Assembly (NCBI GenBank): GCA_032158295.1
Contig: CM063243.1
Coordinates: 11,438,931-11,502,930, forward strand
Source of the DNA: Pycnopodia helianthoides
Lineage: Eukaryota; Echinodermata; Asteroidea; Forcipulatida; Asteriidae
DNA length: 64,000 nt
Direction of reading: 5' to 3'
The notes beneath the pieces were generated by a model, which did no database searches, was not told the origin of the DNA, and worked only from the letters and a program-made list of their open reading frames with translations. Below, one piece after another: positions 33,335 through 48,300 of this stretch. Made by a program: the position numbers and the translations under genes. The first letter of the stretch is position 1, and each line of letters starts with the position of its first letter.

Positions 33335-36300
33335 ATGGATGACTCCGGGGATCAAGATATGTATGTGTCGCAGTTGAAGGAGGTATTCGACAGTTGCGAT
33401 GCTGGTGGTCTTGGTATGCTGAATCGAGAGGAATTGCAGGATTTATGTACAAAGCTACAATTGGATGAGCAAGCGGATGACTTATTGCAGCATCTGGTGG
33501 GCAACAGTACACAGAAACTGGTAAGTTTAATACTTGCATGTAATACTCTTCTCTGACTGAAAAGAAATTGGCTTTAAATCCAATTGGACTACTGATGAGA
33601 GCTCAATAGTTGCAGAGTAGGGTCACCTCCTTAGAGAAAGAATAGAAGTAGAACTAGAGGGAGCACTTGTTATTATGCCAACCTGACTGCGTTGTCCAAC
33701 CATGGGCACAAATCCCTACGGGTAAATTACATCAAAATGTTGGTTGTTTGAACTGGTGCGTGACCAGTGTTATATGATGGGTCAGCGCCATTTTCTCAAT
33801 GGCCAAAAATATTCTTTCTGGGCCGTGTCCCATAGTTTTGTATGCCCTCTAGTTCTATTATACAACTCTATGGTCACCTCAAAATTGAGTCCTTAATTTT
33901 AGTGCTCTTCTACAAGACCCAATTCACCTGACATAATTATCACAATCGATCAATTGAGTCGATGTCCCCATGTGTTTCAGACTACATTGCACATTTTACA
34001 GGGCACATCATTTACACACTTTCCATAAATTGCACTTGACTTTCAAAAAGGCGAGCGTAGCTGATAGGGGTCGAGGTTTACGCTTATTATTTACTTCCTT
34101 GTATGTAATGTTTAAATTCGAGCGTTAAAAGTTCATTAAATTTACAATGTATAAAGCAAGAGAAGTGGTCTGGTCCAGTGAAAATGTTGAACGAGGAGAC
34201 CTGTGGTCTAGAAAATTGTTTGTTGGTATAAACATTGAAATGAACATGTGCACAAATGTAGTAGACATTTCTCATACCAGCAACTGTTAAGACAGGGTCA
34301 TCATAATTTGGTTTTTGTTGACTAAATCCTGATTTATAAGCAAATATTATCAAGAAAGATACAACAAACATGATAAAAGTCACCTGTGAAAGTTTCAGCT
34401 GAATACAGTGTCTACTTATTGAGAAAACAGCAAATTCTGTCACAGTTGTTTTCATCAAGTACAGTATGTCAAATCCATCCACGTTTAGTGGATGCTTGTA
34501 TTGAGGACAGCATTCAAGCATACACTATGGAAATTTCCTTACTTTTCTTGATTTCTAATCCATGAGGGCACTTCTGATGAAATATTTGTGCAGGATGCTT
34601 ACTACCATTACCATCTTTTTAGCCAGTCCGGTGGGCTTTCAGAAGAAAAAAATTACACCATTTCTTTGCAGGGTTATAACCCTCGCGGAAGCAACGTGGT
34701 GAAAAATTCTCCACATAGGCCCCTATTCCAAATATGGTCATCATTTTTTTTTCAATGGGCCAAACAAGCCACGATTTTCTGTATTCGCCACCCCTTGTAT
34801 ACACCACAAGCCTGTAGACTCCCATTGGCCAGGCTTTAACCACTGCCGAGTAAGAATTATTGAATGACAGCAGTCCCAAGGGACAGCTATGCCCTTGGGA
34901 ATTGTAACTTGATATCTTAGTGAGCCAACTCCTTGTGCCATTATCTCTTTGTGTCAACCCAGTGCCGCCCAGAGCTAAAACAGGTCGTAAATAACACACA
35001 CTGCTGGCCCAGACAAAAGCCCTGTGGGGGTTAAAATTGCTTTCGGCTTGCCAGAGGGGGTCATTGACCTACAAAACTGAGTGGTGATCAAATCCTCCAC
35101 CTGGAGGACCCGCGTTATACAGGAGGGCCCGCTTCTCCGAGGGTTTTAAAGGTAGTGGTCATACTCTACTAATAAGTGCCTGAATTTAAAATTATTTTGA
35201 ACAATACCTTACTGTGTATACAAACTTGCAGGAAAACAAATTTATATCCTTTCCTTCTTCATGATCAGGAATCATTCACTATTGTTCACCAGCCACCCCC
35301 CCCCCTTCATGTCCTTGGTAAACATGGTGTAGTCCACTCCACTCCACTTTTGGCTTAAAATGCAAAATGTAGCAGTTTTGAGGTGTAGAGTTTGAATTTT
35401 TAACTTGGCCTATGTGTGTAAATAAATACTGGCATAATGAATCATTTGAAATATACCTACTGAGTAGGATTTTATTAACATTGTATTTAAAATTCTCGTT
35501 TTGCCATGTTTAGATTACTCAATCTTGACATGGGGCAGTTTTTCTAAATGTAACAAATTACTTACCTTACGAAAACGAGCAGCTTGTGTAATTTTGTATC
35601 CTGGCTTCTGTGATCATTCTGCTCCATTACTTGCTGATTTAAATTTATATGTTATGTAATGACTTAAAATACCACCTGAATTTGGGAAAATTAATGTATA
35701 CATTGATGCATTAGGCATATAACCTACTTCCTCCCGGTTTTAATTCTTGTTTTACCCTAACGTCTAACATTCATGCATATAATACTCGTAGTGCTAGAGG
35801 AAATTTGTTCATCCAATTTAACAGAACGTCAATATCTAAAAAAAATAGTGTTGTTGATCGAGGCATCTCATACTGGAATAGTCTAAATGATTCTCTTAAA
35901 TCGTCAACCTCTCTATCTGTCTTTGTCATAAACTTTAGAGCTTAGTTCTTTGACTCATATTCATAAACTAAGGTGTAATTTGTAGGCTAATATGTTGGCC
36001 TTGTGTCACATTTGTCCTGTCTGCTTCATTTGTCCTACACTGTATGTCCATGTTACGGTACCTTGGTTATATGTTTGTCTGTCCATACAATGAAGGTTAG
36101 GGAACAAAAGCTTCTCGCTTAACCTTATACCTTTATGTTCTCATTAATATGCTGCTTATTATTAAATCACTGTGTACTTAATATAAATAATATCAAATCT
36201 CATTCTAATGTATTACTTGTGTTATGAAGGACAGCATTGAAATAAAGGTAAACTGAATGAATGAAATTAAAAGCCAGTCAAAAGATGCTTTCGATAGGCC

Positions 36301-39300
36301 TATATTTCTTAAAGGAAATCCTTCCTCTAAATTCTAGGGGGAAAAAGACGATCAGAGCAAAGTAACATTTAGGCGATGCTTTTCCTTTTTGGGAAATCAT
36401 GTTTTGTGATAGTGTGGAGTTAATGCTATGTGATAAGTAGGTGTACATATCATCGGCTCAGGGCTATAACTTATAAGGTCATTTGTGAAGTTTGTATGAC
36501 TTTCATAAAATTGCATTAGATGCATTAATTTTGAGCTCCTGGTACATGTAAATGGAAGTTATTGATCCCGAGTGGTCTCCAAAGTAAAAAGAACCACTGA
36601 GCTGATGACAAGGTGTTCATTTCACTGTGCTTTATCTTGACCATGTTGTGAATTGTTGCATGATTTTAATTGCTTTGGAATGACTTGATTTCAGATTGAC
36701 TTTGATACATTCAAGGAGGGATTTGTTATGGTCTTGTCCAGTGCCGTTGATCTCGATGGTATGGACCATGTTGAAGAAGATAACATTAGCCTCGGGAGTA
36801 TCAATGAAGGTATGTATAACATTGTCCAGACAGTGCACTACTTCTTTTCCATGGTTTAGTAAGCTTAACATTCTTGACTAGTCGGCATTTATGTTCTGCA
36901 TTTTTCTGTCTGCTCTGTAGCAACTTTTCTACCTGACTGCTTCTGTTACATTAGCATGAAATACATACGATTTTGTGTGTGTGTTGTGTTGTTGTGTGGC
37001 CTTTTAAAAAGACTCTGCTATGTAATGGAAACTTGAGGCTATATTACCACTCTGTGTAATAATGTGAATAGTGTGTGTGTGTGGGGGGTGGTACTTCATG
37101 TAAAGTAAGCAGTTTGTTTCACAAAAGTAGGTTGGTCTACCTACACATAATGTCACGTACATGTAACATTCTGTCTGTGTACTTTTTTTGTCAATCTACT
37201 GTAAAAGATTAATAATTTCCATTTTCTGTCTTCCATGTAGTTTCAATCGCTGATGAAGTAGAGGTATCACCAAAATATGTGAAAGCTGGAAAGAAATATG
37301 GCCGCCGATCTCGACCTGATTTTGACTTGAGTTACACAGCTGATTTCTCAGATATTGACACCAGTTTAAGTAGTCATGTCACTGGGATTGATACATCGAG
37401 ACTGGACAAAAAAGAGAGGGAAACCAGTCTGTCTGGAGGAGTGGGTAAATCGAGGGGGAAATCAAGCAGGTCTTTATCCTTTGCTGATGATATTAGCGAG
37501 GTGAGTTGGTTTGGTTTGTCAGATGGTTTGGGGCAAGCTTTTGTATAACAGCCTCCAGATGAGCAAACCCTGGTACCATTGTGCCATACACATTGATTCA
37601 AAATTGTGTACGGGTGTTTGCCGTCTCTAACGTGACTACGCAAAAGCTTGCCCCAAATCATGTGACGAAGCAACTGTCTCGATAGTCTGAGGAATTAAAG
37701 TTAAAGGGCTAACTTGTGATCAGGCAAGTCATTGTACCAGACTTAATTCAAATCTAACTCGAAAATGGCTTTATTGGGCAACTGGGACTAGTTGAAATGG
37801 AGTGTCATTGATTGTGATACACAGACAACAAGTTCATTAGCTTGTTGTTAAGAATCTTAAGAAAAGTTTGACCTACATGTAGCATTCCCCAATTTCCACA
37901 GCGTGTATAGTGGATTTTATTGCACGATCATAGTGTATGTGTACATTGGGTTACTGGCGGTGCCCTTACTGTGTTGTTTTTGCTGTCATCTGCCCTCTAG
38001 TGTTGCTATGCATCTGCTGTTTGCTTATTCATCTAGGGGTGGCCCGTTTGGGTTCACAGACTCTTCTGGGATTTGCTGTTTTAGATTTTTTGTTGCTAGG
38101 GACAAAGTTTTGTCCAATTGAAACACAGTTCTTTGCTGCAACTAAAGTTTGGTGAGGGCTCCATGGTTTGAAAAGTTTCACTTTCATTGCAGCTTTTAGC
38201 ATAGGATCAGTGTGATAGGTATTTTTATTCAATGGTCAAACTTTTTCAAAGGACAATTTTTTATTTTATTTTTTGCTGTTTTTTTTTTATGAGCAAAAAT
38301 TGTTGTGGCCTTCCGGATATGCGTTTTATGTTTCAACAGACTGCAAGTCTTGCATGTATTGAAAACAAGAAAACAAATCAAATGTAGACAATAGTTTTCT
38401 ATTAAATCAAATTTTCTTGAAAATAAAAATACCCATAGCAATTTGTTACAAAAACAATTTCAATTTTTATAAAATGCAAATACTTTGTAAATCTCAATAT
38501 TGTTGGGATGAACTTAATCCTGGACGATCAAATGTGTGCTCCACTTGCACAGTCTATTGATAAACTTATGTGTGTGATGATTACAAGATGCAAGGCATCA
38601 AATGCACCTGGTATGCAAAGTAACAAACGGACAATATTGTTCAAATGGTATGTTTTATTGTTTGCAGAACTTAGATGGTGAGTTCGAGGTTGATAGTGTT
38701 TTGTTAGCAAGCAGGAGAGATATACCTACGATTGTACATGAGACATTTGAAGCTGAAGGTTGGTGGAATCTAGGATTATTGGTTTCAAATAAGTTGATTT
38801 GTTTTGTGCAAGATGCATGTGGACATATTTGGAGACTAAGGCTTTCACAATATTGCTAGATTAGTTCTTAAGCTGATCAAGCTGCATCTAATTCTTTATT
38901 CTTGATGTCAGGAATAAACAAGTGCTAATTTTGTTAACCACCGGTAATTTTCTGCAGTGTGTCAGCCTCAAGAATGGGTGATTAACAAGGCGTCCTCACT
39001 TTAAATTAAAGGGAAAAGTAAACTAAATTAATCTCCGTTCAGCACTTTTTATTTAACAGCAAACACATCATACAATCAACCAGCAATCATTTTCCTTTGG
39101 TCGTGCTTAAGAGAAAATAACAACAACGGAAACATTTTGCCAGGTTTTTGTTTACTTTTCTGTAATGGTTTTTTGAATGCTGCAATCAAAGTAGGAACAG
39201 TGATCTTGGCAAGTTGCTACTCACTTGACTTTGACAGTATTTTAGATAAAAATATTTCTCTAGAATATTGGTACTAGTATGAAAAAAGTGAGTTTTCGGA

Positions 39301-42300
39301 TTGAAACTGGTCAATGTTTGTTCTCGATATTTACCAATTAGTCATATTGTTATACAACTATTTTTAGTGTTCTTGCATTTCTATTTTACTGTAACAGTAA
39401 TGCTAGGTGACGCTAGGTGGCAGCAGACTTACCAGGTAAATCCATGCTCGGAACTACGTAAACAATGGAAATTTACCTGGTAAGTCTGCTGCCACCTAGC
39501 GTTCCAAAGCCTCCCATTGGAAATAAAACTTTCGGAACTATTTGGCTTTGCTTTAAAGGTCAGATGAATGCTTCCATGAGTCTGATGGAAGCTGCACCTA
39601 CGGAAGCTGAACAGGTGCAGGCTATATGGGATGAGGTGGGTGTCGGTAGTGATGGCTACCTAAACATTAATGACCTGTCTACAGTCTGTCAACACATCGG
39701 CATGGAGGACATGGATGAAGAGGTATGATGGTTTTTTACCCAATTTACCCAATTTTCTGGTTGCGACTGATGCCGATCGTCTTAACATCCTCGTACTGCC
39801 ACTCAGGTGGTAAACAATCGGCGTAGGGTATGTTCCCAACGGTCTGAGTGCAGGCAACAGCATCATCCTGAAAAGTCAATGGCTGACTGTTTTTGTGTCA
39901 TTGCAAGGTCGACCTGAGGGCTGGTTTAGACACTAAGACACTCACCATATCTTTATGTATTTTGACTCCCAATATGGCAGACCATGGACTGTAGCAGAAT
40001 GTGACATCAGTGCAAGGGGTCAATAAAAGTATATATATTGCTTTTTTAAATCTCCTGCATTTTCATTGGTCACTCTACTTTATAGTGTGGTGTGCAGTGT
40101 ATAAACTGATTGTACTTTTGGATCGGGATGAAAGACAATATGATGTTGTTTTACCGTATACCCATGAATGATAAGCACTGAATTGTCAATGCTTTCATTA
40201 AAAAAAAACTGGAACCTCAGATGGGATAACTGCTAGACCACAGAGCTTGCCTTGTGAAGAGAAGCCAGTTAAATAAATATTACTTACATGTAGCAGAGGG
40301 TTTTGCAAACACTTGATATGCAATCGTTGCACCTTGGGTTAAAGAAAACTGATTTTATTGTGCCCTGCACCAGTATTCATATTCACATAGATATACGGTG
40401 TGATTGTCACATTGTGTAAGATTTTCAAGAAGTGGTTTTCCGACTTGCATGTATGTTTCACATAGTGTTGTACACTGCCTTTGTTCTGACTAATTTATTG
40501 CTTGACTCGCTTCAGGAGTTGAAGAATCTGTTTAACAAGCTGGATGTCGACCAGGACGACAGAGTCGGTTTCCAGGAATTCTTAGAGGGTTTATTTCGAC
40601 ACGAAGGCCCTCGCCCACCCACCACTCCTCTGCCGAGTGCACTGTCAACAGCTCAGAAAGCCAAGCTTCGTATGTCAATGATGGGCAGCGCAATGGATGA
40701 CCCACTGTACAGAACTGCTACACCGTCTATGATAGGTGGTACTCAGCTGTTAACAATGCTGGATGGTAATCTTACTGGGTGAGTACACCAAGTTGTCCTT
40801 GTTAATCGTGGGTTTTTTATTTTCAATAATAACAGTACGAGATATTTGTATAGCGTATAATGCAGAAGCCTCTATGCGCAACACAAAACATAAAACAACG
40901 TAATGAGTATAAAAGCAAGTTACACAAATAAAGATTAAAACAAGTTAGTTTTTAAAAAGTCCCTTGAAAATCTGAAGAGAGCCAACTTGGCGAATATGAA
41001 GTGGTAAGTCATTCCATAACGAAGGTGCAATGAAGTTGAAGGCTCTTTGACCATAAAATTTAGTGGAAAAAGTAGTTTGTGTCACTAGGGATTGGCCAGC
41101 AGATCGAAGAGGACGAACAGGAATGTACTTACGGAGAAGATCAGATATATAGTCAGGAGATAGGCCATGAAGAGCTTTGAAAGTGAGAAGATTTAACTTA
41201 AATACGATACACAGTTTGATCGGAAGCCAGTGGAGTTCTTGTAAGATAACAGTACTTTTTAAATGTGATGGACTTGATTTGCGTATTGATCTTACCCTCA
41301 TATAACACACTCATAGGAATTTAATTGCATTGTGATCTTCACCAATTTTCTGATTTGCAATATCTGAGAGATCTTATTTATCTACATGTTCATGTGTTAA
41401 AAGTTTTTGTAAACAATGGTTGACCTCAAATCCACCTCCGCATTTTTCAACTTCTAATTGAGACGAGACAGAAATACATTCCTGAACACCACATGGAAGT
41501 CATTATGACAGTGAAATTGAATTGAATCTTTAGTGAATTAATTTTTTTTAAATATTTCTTTGACTTCTTTGGTTGCTTACAAATCTTGTATTTGTATTGA
41601 AATAATGCCTATGCACTATGAATGAAGTCACTTTGACTGTCTTCATCCATAGTTCCTGTGCCAAATCTCAACCTACATGTAAAGTAACATCAACATACAT
41701 TTTATACTCTTATTAAAGAAAATAAATTTGAAATAAATGGCATAAGTTTAGAGTTAGTGCCAGTTTTGCTAGTATAATGTCAGATTGTTTAACAGTCAAT
41801 TATGCCGTAGGTTTACATGTGTACATTATATATCCTTGACAAATATACACTATACTTGTATTTGCATAACAATAGAAATTACTTTCACCTGCATGGCATG
41901 TGTTTGTTTCCATTTGACTGCTTCACAAAAGCACATGTGCATACAATTAACACTGCAACAGCTGTTGCTTTGAAACCAAGCCGTTCAATAACTAGACAAA
42001 CAGACCGATCTATTAGATGACAAACTCTAAAGCTATTGCTGCAAAACGATAGTTTTCCGGTAATGTGACAGCGGTTATCAAAAGATAGAAAATGTTCAAG
42101 AAATATTTTGAGGAATTCCGGCCGTTTCAGCGGAAAAATCCTGCGGCGGGTGGGACTTTAAATCCGGATGGACAACAGAAAGATGGGTAGGCATAAAGGC
42201 TGTTCACATAGTGTCGTTTATCATGATATGTGTATATGTACATGTATACATGTGTGTAGTACATGTAGTTTACTAGTATGATGTGAATATTTATAAATGT

Positions 42301-45300
42301 GTTGAATTTTTAGAAGACATTTTAGTCTACTTTATATGTGTCTTGAGATGTGATTGATCTGAAATTTCATGTAAGTTCTGTAATGTAATTGACCTTGCAA
42401 ACCATTTGTATAATCCGTTTGTGGAAATTGTATAAATGTTAGATTGACTATTATTTTCACATATTAGTAATGTGGTATTTATTTCTGGTTGTACTTCATG
42501 ATACATGTATTTGTAATGTTAGAATTGGTTGTTATCAATAGAGGATATCAACATATACTATTAGCATATGTACAATTTTGTACATTTATCTCATTACAAA
42601 CTAGCCCAATGAGAGTATTACAAAATATAACGAAATAATTATTATTAACAGGTATGCCAACCCGGATGACATTGCAGAGCAGTTGGCAGCACAAGGCATA
42701 CAAAATCCTATGGAAGTTTTAGAGGTACAGTATATATTTCTAAATGGAATAAGTTTTGAATTGTGAAATATTTTGTGCTATCATATTATTCATTACTCAT
42801 TCAGGAGGCCTTGAAATATATTTTCCCCCCTGGTTTGCAAAACCAAAGCAATTCTTTTCACCGTGCTCTAACTTGAGTTACATATTTATTTTGCATATAT
42901 TTCACATGGAGAAAGATTATAGAACATTTTACTAGTCCACCTGTCTACCAAAGACAGTTGATTATAGCCCAGAGTACACTGGACTAGTGTTTGCGCCCTA
43001 GGCTTGTGATTGAATTGGGTTCTGATCAGCATTAATACAAATAATTAATTTTCAATGGCAGTGTCGTGACCAAGCGGATAAAAACATTCGACTCGAGCTC
43101 TGGTGTTTCTGATCATTTGTGTCCTTAAAATCAAAACACTTATGCGTCCTTTGGATGGGACGTAAAGCCGTAGGTTCCGTGTGTTGTGTGATGCACGTAA
43201 ATGAATCCAGTGCACTTATTGTAAAGAGAAGGGGTTTGCCCGGTGTTCCTGGTTTGATTGGCTTGATATTGCGCCACGGCACCTTTTCATACATGGCATA
43301 CTTCAAAATGTAGTTCCGCATACCTTGCAGAAAAAAAATACTGAGGGTTTGGAGACGCCATCAGGTGTGATAGAACACTATATAAGAACTACGTATTATT
43401 CTTGTTATTTTTACTGAATATCTTACTTCTTTGTTTAAGGATCTTGATATAAACACGGAAACGGGAAAGGTGAACTTACAGGACTTGTCTTCAGCTTTGG
43501 AGCATGTGTTAATGACTACAGGCGATAGCAATGGAGTGTACCAGGCTGCATTGACAACGTATCAATCGGAACTAAAACACCTCAAGTAAGTCTTTCTTTG
43601 CTCTATTGATGTGGTAGGATAGTATGGTACTTTAGAGAGGGACTGCAAGGTCAGTTTGAGTTATGTGATTCACTCTTTTTTTCAATAGATAGAGTCCTTA
43701 AGGGAATGGAGAAAAAAGTTGAAAGCCTATAACCTCTGTTGAAATGGCGTAAAATGCCACTGTGTTTGACACCCTTCAAGTGCAATTTTTGTCAAATGTG
43801 TTCGATTACGTTACATTTAAAAAATATGGTCTGTACATTTTTGAACAGAGAATGTTCAGTTCATTCCTGAATTCTGATGATATTAAATCAAAATGGCATT
43901 GACTTTGAGCTTCTGACTGTTATGACTGATGCAGAAATTCCTCTTTGGAATGTACAGACCTATTTGGTTTTTCTGTCTGATGACGTCATGTATCAGATTT
44001 TGCTCTGAAAGAGTATCAGATAAAGTGGTGTGTTATCATAATCTCATTTTAACCTTGGAGCCCCTCCTTAAAGGCACAGTACACGTTTGGTAATGAATCT
44101 GAAAAATAATGTCAATAAAAACTGACTTGGTAAGAAGTACAGCAGCTTTGGGTAGTATAATAAATTTTGAGAAACTTTTAACTTCGAAGAACTACGGTTA
44201 TGGAAAATATATCACTTTTTACTCCCCAAAATTTGAATCTGAGAAGCGTGTATTTTTATGGGGAATATTCTTCCTGCATGGAAATATTCGCTCCGGTTTT
44301 TCGGTGATATCTCAAAAACACGACCACCTTTTGAAGTGAAATTTTCACAGGTTAGTTTTATTGTATGTACCTACTTTTATATAGGATTAACACAATCAGT
44401 AGGCTCCAATTACCAAACACATGCAGCACCTTTAAGATGTGTCATCCTCAATAGTAAAACTCGGCATATCTAGTCATGAAGTTATTCTAAAGCCAAGGCT
44501 TCTGTTTCCTGAGGTCAATGTAATGTGCGAGGATGAGAAATTTCAGACTTTCATCTGAATACAGACTTTTTATGTCTGCCTTGTGGAAAAAATTGATGTT
44601 ATTTTCTCCATGTTTTTTTCTTTTTGTAAGCTTTCTGGAATCGATAACAGTAGATGCCACCAAAAGGTGGAAAACATAATTCCAACAGACCTTCTAAAAT
44701 TCGGATCGGAGTTTCAGATCATTAAGTCATCAATGATCATTACCCCTGAATGTGATTGAAGAACATAGATTTTAAGATGTGCACATTATCTTTGCCGTTT
44801 TGTTGCACTGTGTGATACCAAACTAAAGGTTGTGTATTTATCATCTTTTGATGCTGAGTTTGACATGCAATCCATATTATTATTGCACTTTTCTATTTTC
44901 ACCTCACAGAAACCAGTTGGATGCGCTCACAGATGAAAGAGATAAACTCAAGGGAGATATTTATGAGGCAAACCAACGAAACGTCTTGCTGGTTAAGGAA
45001 GTTGATGAGTCTCATGCAAACATACTGAAGACCAACGAAGCGAAATTGCAGTAAGGAAACACTTCAATTGTGATATGTGTTATTCAGTTTAGTTGTTGGA
45101 TTCAATTTGAGCTAATACCCTCATTGTTTAAGTTTTTAAATACTAAACAAAAAATATTCTCAGTTGTACCTCATGAAGTCATTTAAAGGGAAGTTATACG
45201 ATTGGTAATTACTCTAAAAATTATGGCAATAAAAACTTACTCGGTTAGAAGTACAGCAACTTTCGATAGTATAAAGAAATTTGGGAAACATTTCAATTCA

Positions 45301-48300
45301 AATTTGGAAAACATTTCAATTCAAAATAATGTGGATATGGAAAAAGATGTCAGTTTTTATCCCCAAAATTTGAATCTGAAAAATGTTTCTGTCAGAAACA
45401 TTTTTTCAGATTGTATTCCTGTTAGGGGTTATTCTTCATGTGTGGACATAACCGCTCCAGATATTTTGTGATATCTCAAAAACGCTAACACCTTTTGGAA
45501 TGAAATTTTCACAGGTTAGTTTTTTTTGTATATATCTACAATTATATAGGATTAAAACATTCAAACGGTTCCAAAAATCAAAGGTATACTTTGCTTTTAA
45601 AGTATGATTTATCTTCCATATACATTAAATAAGATCTGATATGTTTTTTTTTCACCTAGAGCTGCTGAGAAAAAGTACCAGGAAAAAGTTACAGCAATGC
45701 AATCTGAGCTTGAAAAAGAAAGAATGCTTATGGCAGCGCAGGCAACAAAACAGAGTCAACGATTAGAAGAACAGATCAATCAGATGAAATCCGGTGATGC
45801 TGGACTTAGAGAACGGCTTCTGGAAACGCAAAGAGTAAGTGAAGTTTCTTTGTGGTGTTGTGGTTTATTTTGTTGGTGTTTTTTTTGTATAATGGCGTTT
45901 GGAAAAAACTAGACAATACTTAAGTTTACTTTTTGTAATCCTTTAGGTGTGCAGTTGTCCTGTCTGTAGAATGTTTACCATATTGTGAAGTTTCTTTTTG
46001 GTGTTGTGGCTTTCAGGTTTTTTGTTTTGTTTAATGGCATTTGGAAAACAACCAGACAATAATTAAATTTACTTTTTTGTTATCCTTTAGGTGTGCCATT
46101 GTCCTGTCCTTAGACTGTTTACCGTATAGAGAAATATGCTGTGTTTATTTTTATATCTCTGGCCTTTTGTATTTTTTGTAATGTAATTGTAATGTTTTTA
46201 CCCTGTGAAATTAATAAATGAATTGAAATAAAATTAAATAGACTGGATCATTCATGTGCAGTATGTTTAATCCCGCTGTATTTCATAGTGGGAAATTCCG
46301 TGATAAACTCACACGGCAAAAACCACAATAATCAGGAACTCAGTCCTCTGGATTGTTTTTGTATGACTTGATTTGTTGAAATTTGTTAATGACAGCTTTT
46401 TCCAACTCCTTCAAATTATTCGAACGAACAAAATTCTGATGTTCGTGGTTGATGTAACATTACTATGGAATGCCAAGGTGCAAATGTTGTAACATATTAA
46501 TGATTGATTTTATACCATCTTGTTTAAGATAAAGTCTTCAATAAATGGGGATGAAATATCCATATAAAGACACTACAATTATGTTAAAAAAATTATAAAA
46601 GTCTGATTCCTATAAGCCAATTTTGATATTATTTTGTTTAATCTGACTTAAAATATTGTATTCTTTTCACCAGAAATGAATCAATAATATTGAAATTGTT
46701 TATTCTGTAGGAGATTACAAGATTGGAAAAAGAGTTGGGTGAGGCTGCGGAGAAGTTAAATGACGACCAGAAAACCATACAAAAGCAGCAAAGGGATCTG
46801 GATGGGTTCCAAGAACTTGAGGAGAGGGTAAGATTTCAGACTTGTAAAAATGCATTCAAAAGTTGCTGAAATGAGATTCGTGCTTGCATAGCCTTGTGTG
46901 CCATGGGTATGTTTAAACACTTCTAGCCGTGTTTATATCGCACGCTTAAACATGGCCATGTGATCTCCTCTCGACCATTCAGAATGGATAAACTGTCTTG
47001 GTTATTTACCAGATATCTCTGTTGAGATCTTGTTTATGATCTTCAACCTTTATCTTTGCTCCACAGTTGGCAGAATTAGAGTCTAACAGAGAAACTGTCT
47101 CAAAGCAACAGGAAGAGTTCTTTGAGCAGAGCCTCAAAGAATACCAAGAGCATGTCAGAGTAAGTATGGCTAACAAAAGTCAGGGTAATTATAATCAAGT
47201 ATATACCGGGACCAATCCTCCAGGGAACTTTAATTCTATGCGGGAAAATTGTCTAAATAGAAGAAAAAGCTCTTTAAAACTTCACAAATCACTGTTTGTT
47301 TGAGTTGACACGTTTGAAATACATGTAAGCATGATATGAGTGGCACAAGACATAAGCCATTCCCACCTAAAGTGACCACCTAATTTGATGAAATTTTTCA
47401 CAAGTCATTTGTATGGCTTGGTTAGTGAAAACTAGAGAATGGCAGAAACTAATTTTACTCCTCTCTAAACGATGGTGTAATATCCCTTCTGTCTCGAATG
47501 CAAATGTTCTTTTTTTCCACAGACCCTGCATCCCTATATTCTTGTCTGTTATATTTTAAGGAAAAAGACAAATAACAAATTTGTGTTTGAACTCAGGTAC
47601 TCCAAGATCAACTTGATGAGATGACCCAAGAGAATGAGCTGCTGAAACATCAGTCCTCAGAGCGTAAGATCAGAAGAAGGGGAAGCAAGGCTTATGGGTC
47701 CAACAAACCAAGCCGCGTTGGATCTGTCTTGTCCGACTACACTAAGCCTCACGTCAACAAAAAGTCAAGTGGAAATTCATCATCAGGTTAGTTACTGTGG
47801 TAATATACTCGGTTCTCTTGATAATGTGACCACATTGAGGCTTTTTATCTATAACCAATAAAGCTATAGATTCAGTCTCTACTTCCAAAGTGTACAGTTT
47901 CCCAAACCAAAATATACTGGTTGAATGTACAAGAGATTGACAAGATTCCTGTAAGAAATCCTGTATGATTTACAAAGGTGGTAGTGAGATTACACACGTG
48001 GTGACTGTATATTAAACAACACTCAAAGTTATACATATTGTATCTAAATGGCCTGTTGTCTTCGGACAAGCTTGGTAAGCTGATATTTATAATCTCGGCA
48101 TAAATACCAATTGAGTTGTTTCACTGGACTTTTAAAAAAAACATCAAGTACTTTATCTTTACATTGGTATAGGCTTAATGCATTGACACATCCCACCACA
48201 ATCTTGGAGGTAAAACCATGTTGAAACAATGGAAATGTAAATTTATGTATGTACAGCAATCAAGGTGGGCCAATGAGCTACCTTCATGTGACCTCTAAAG

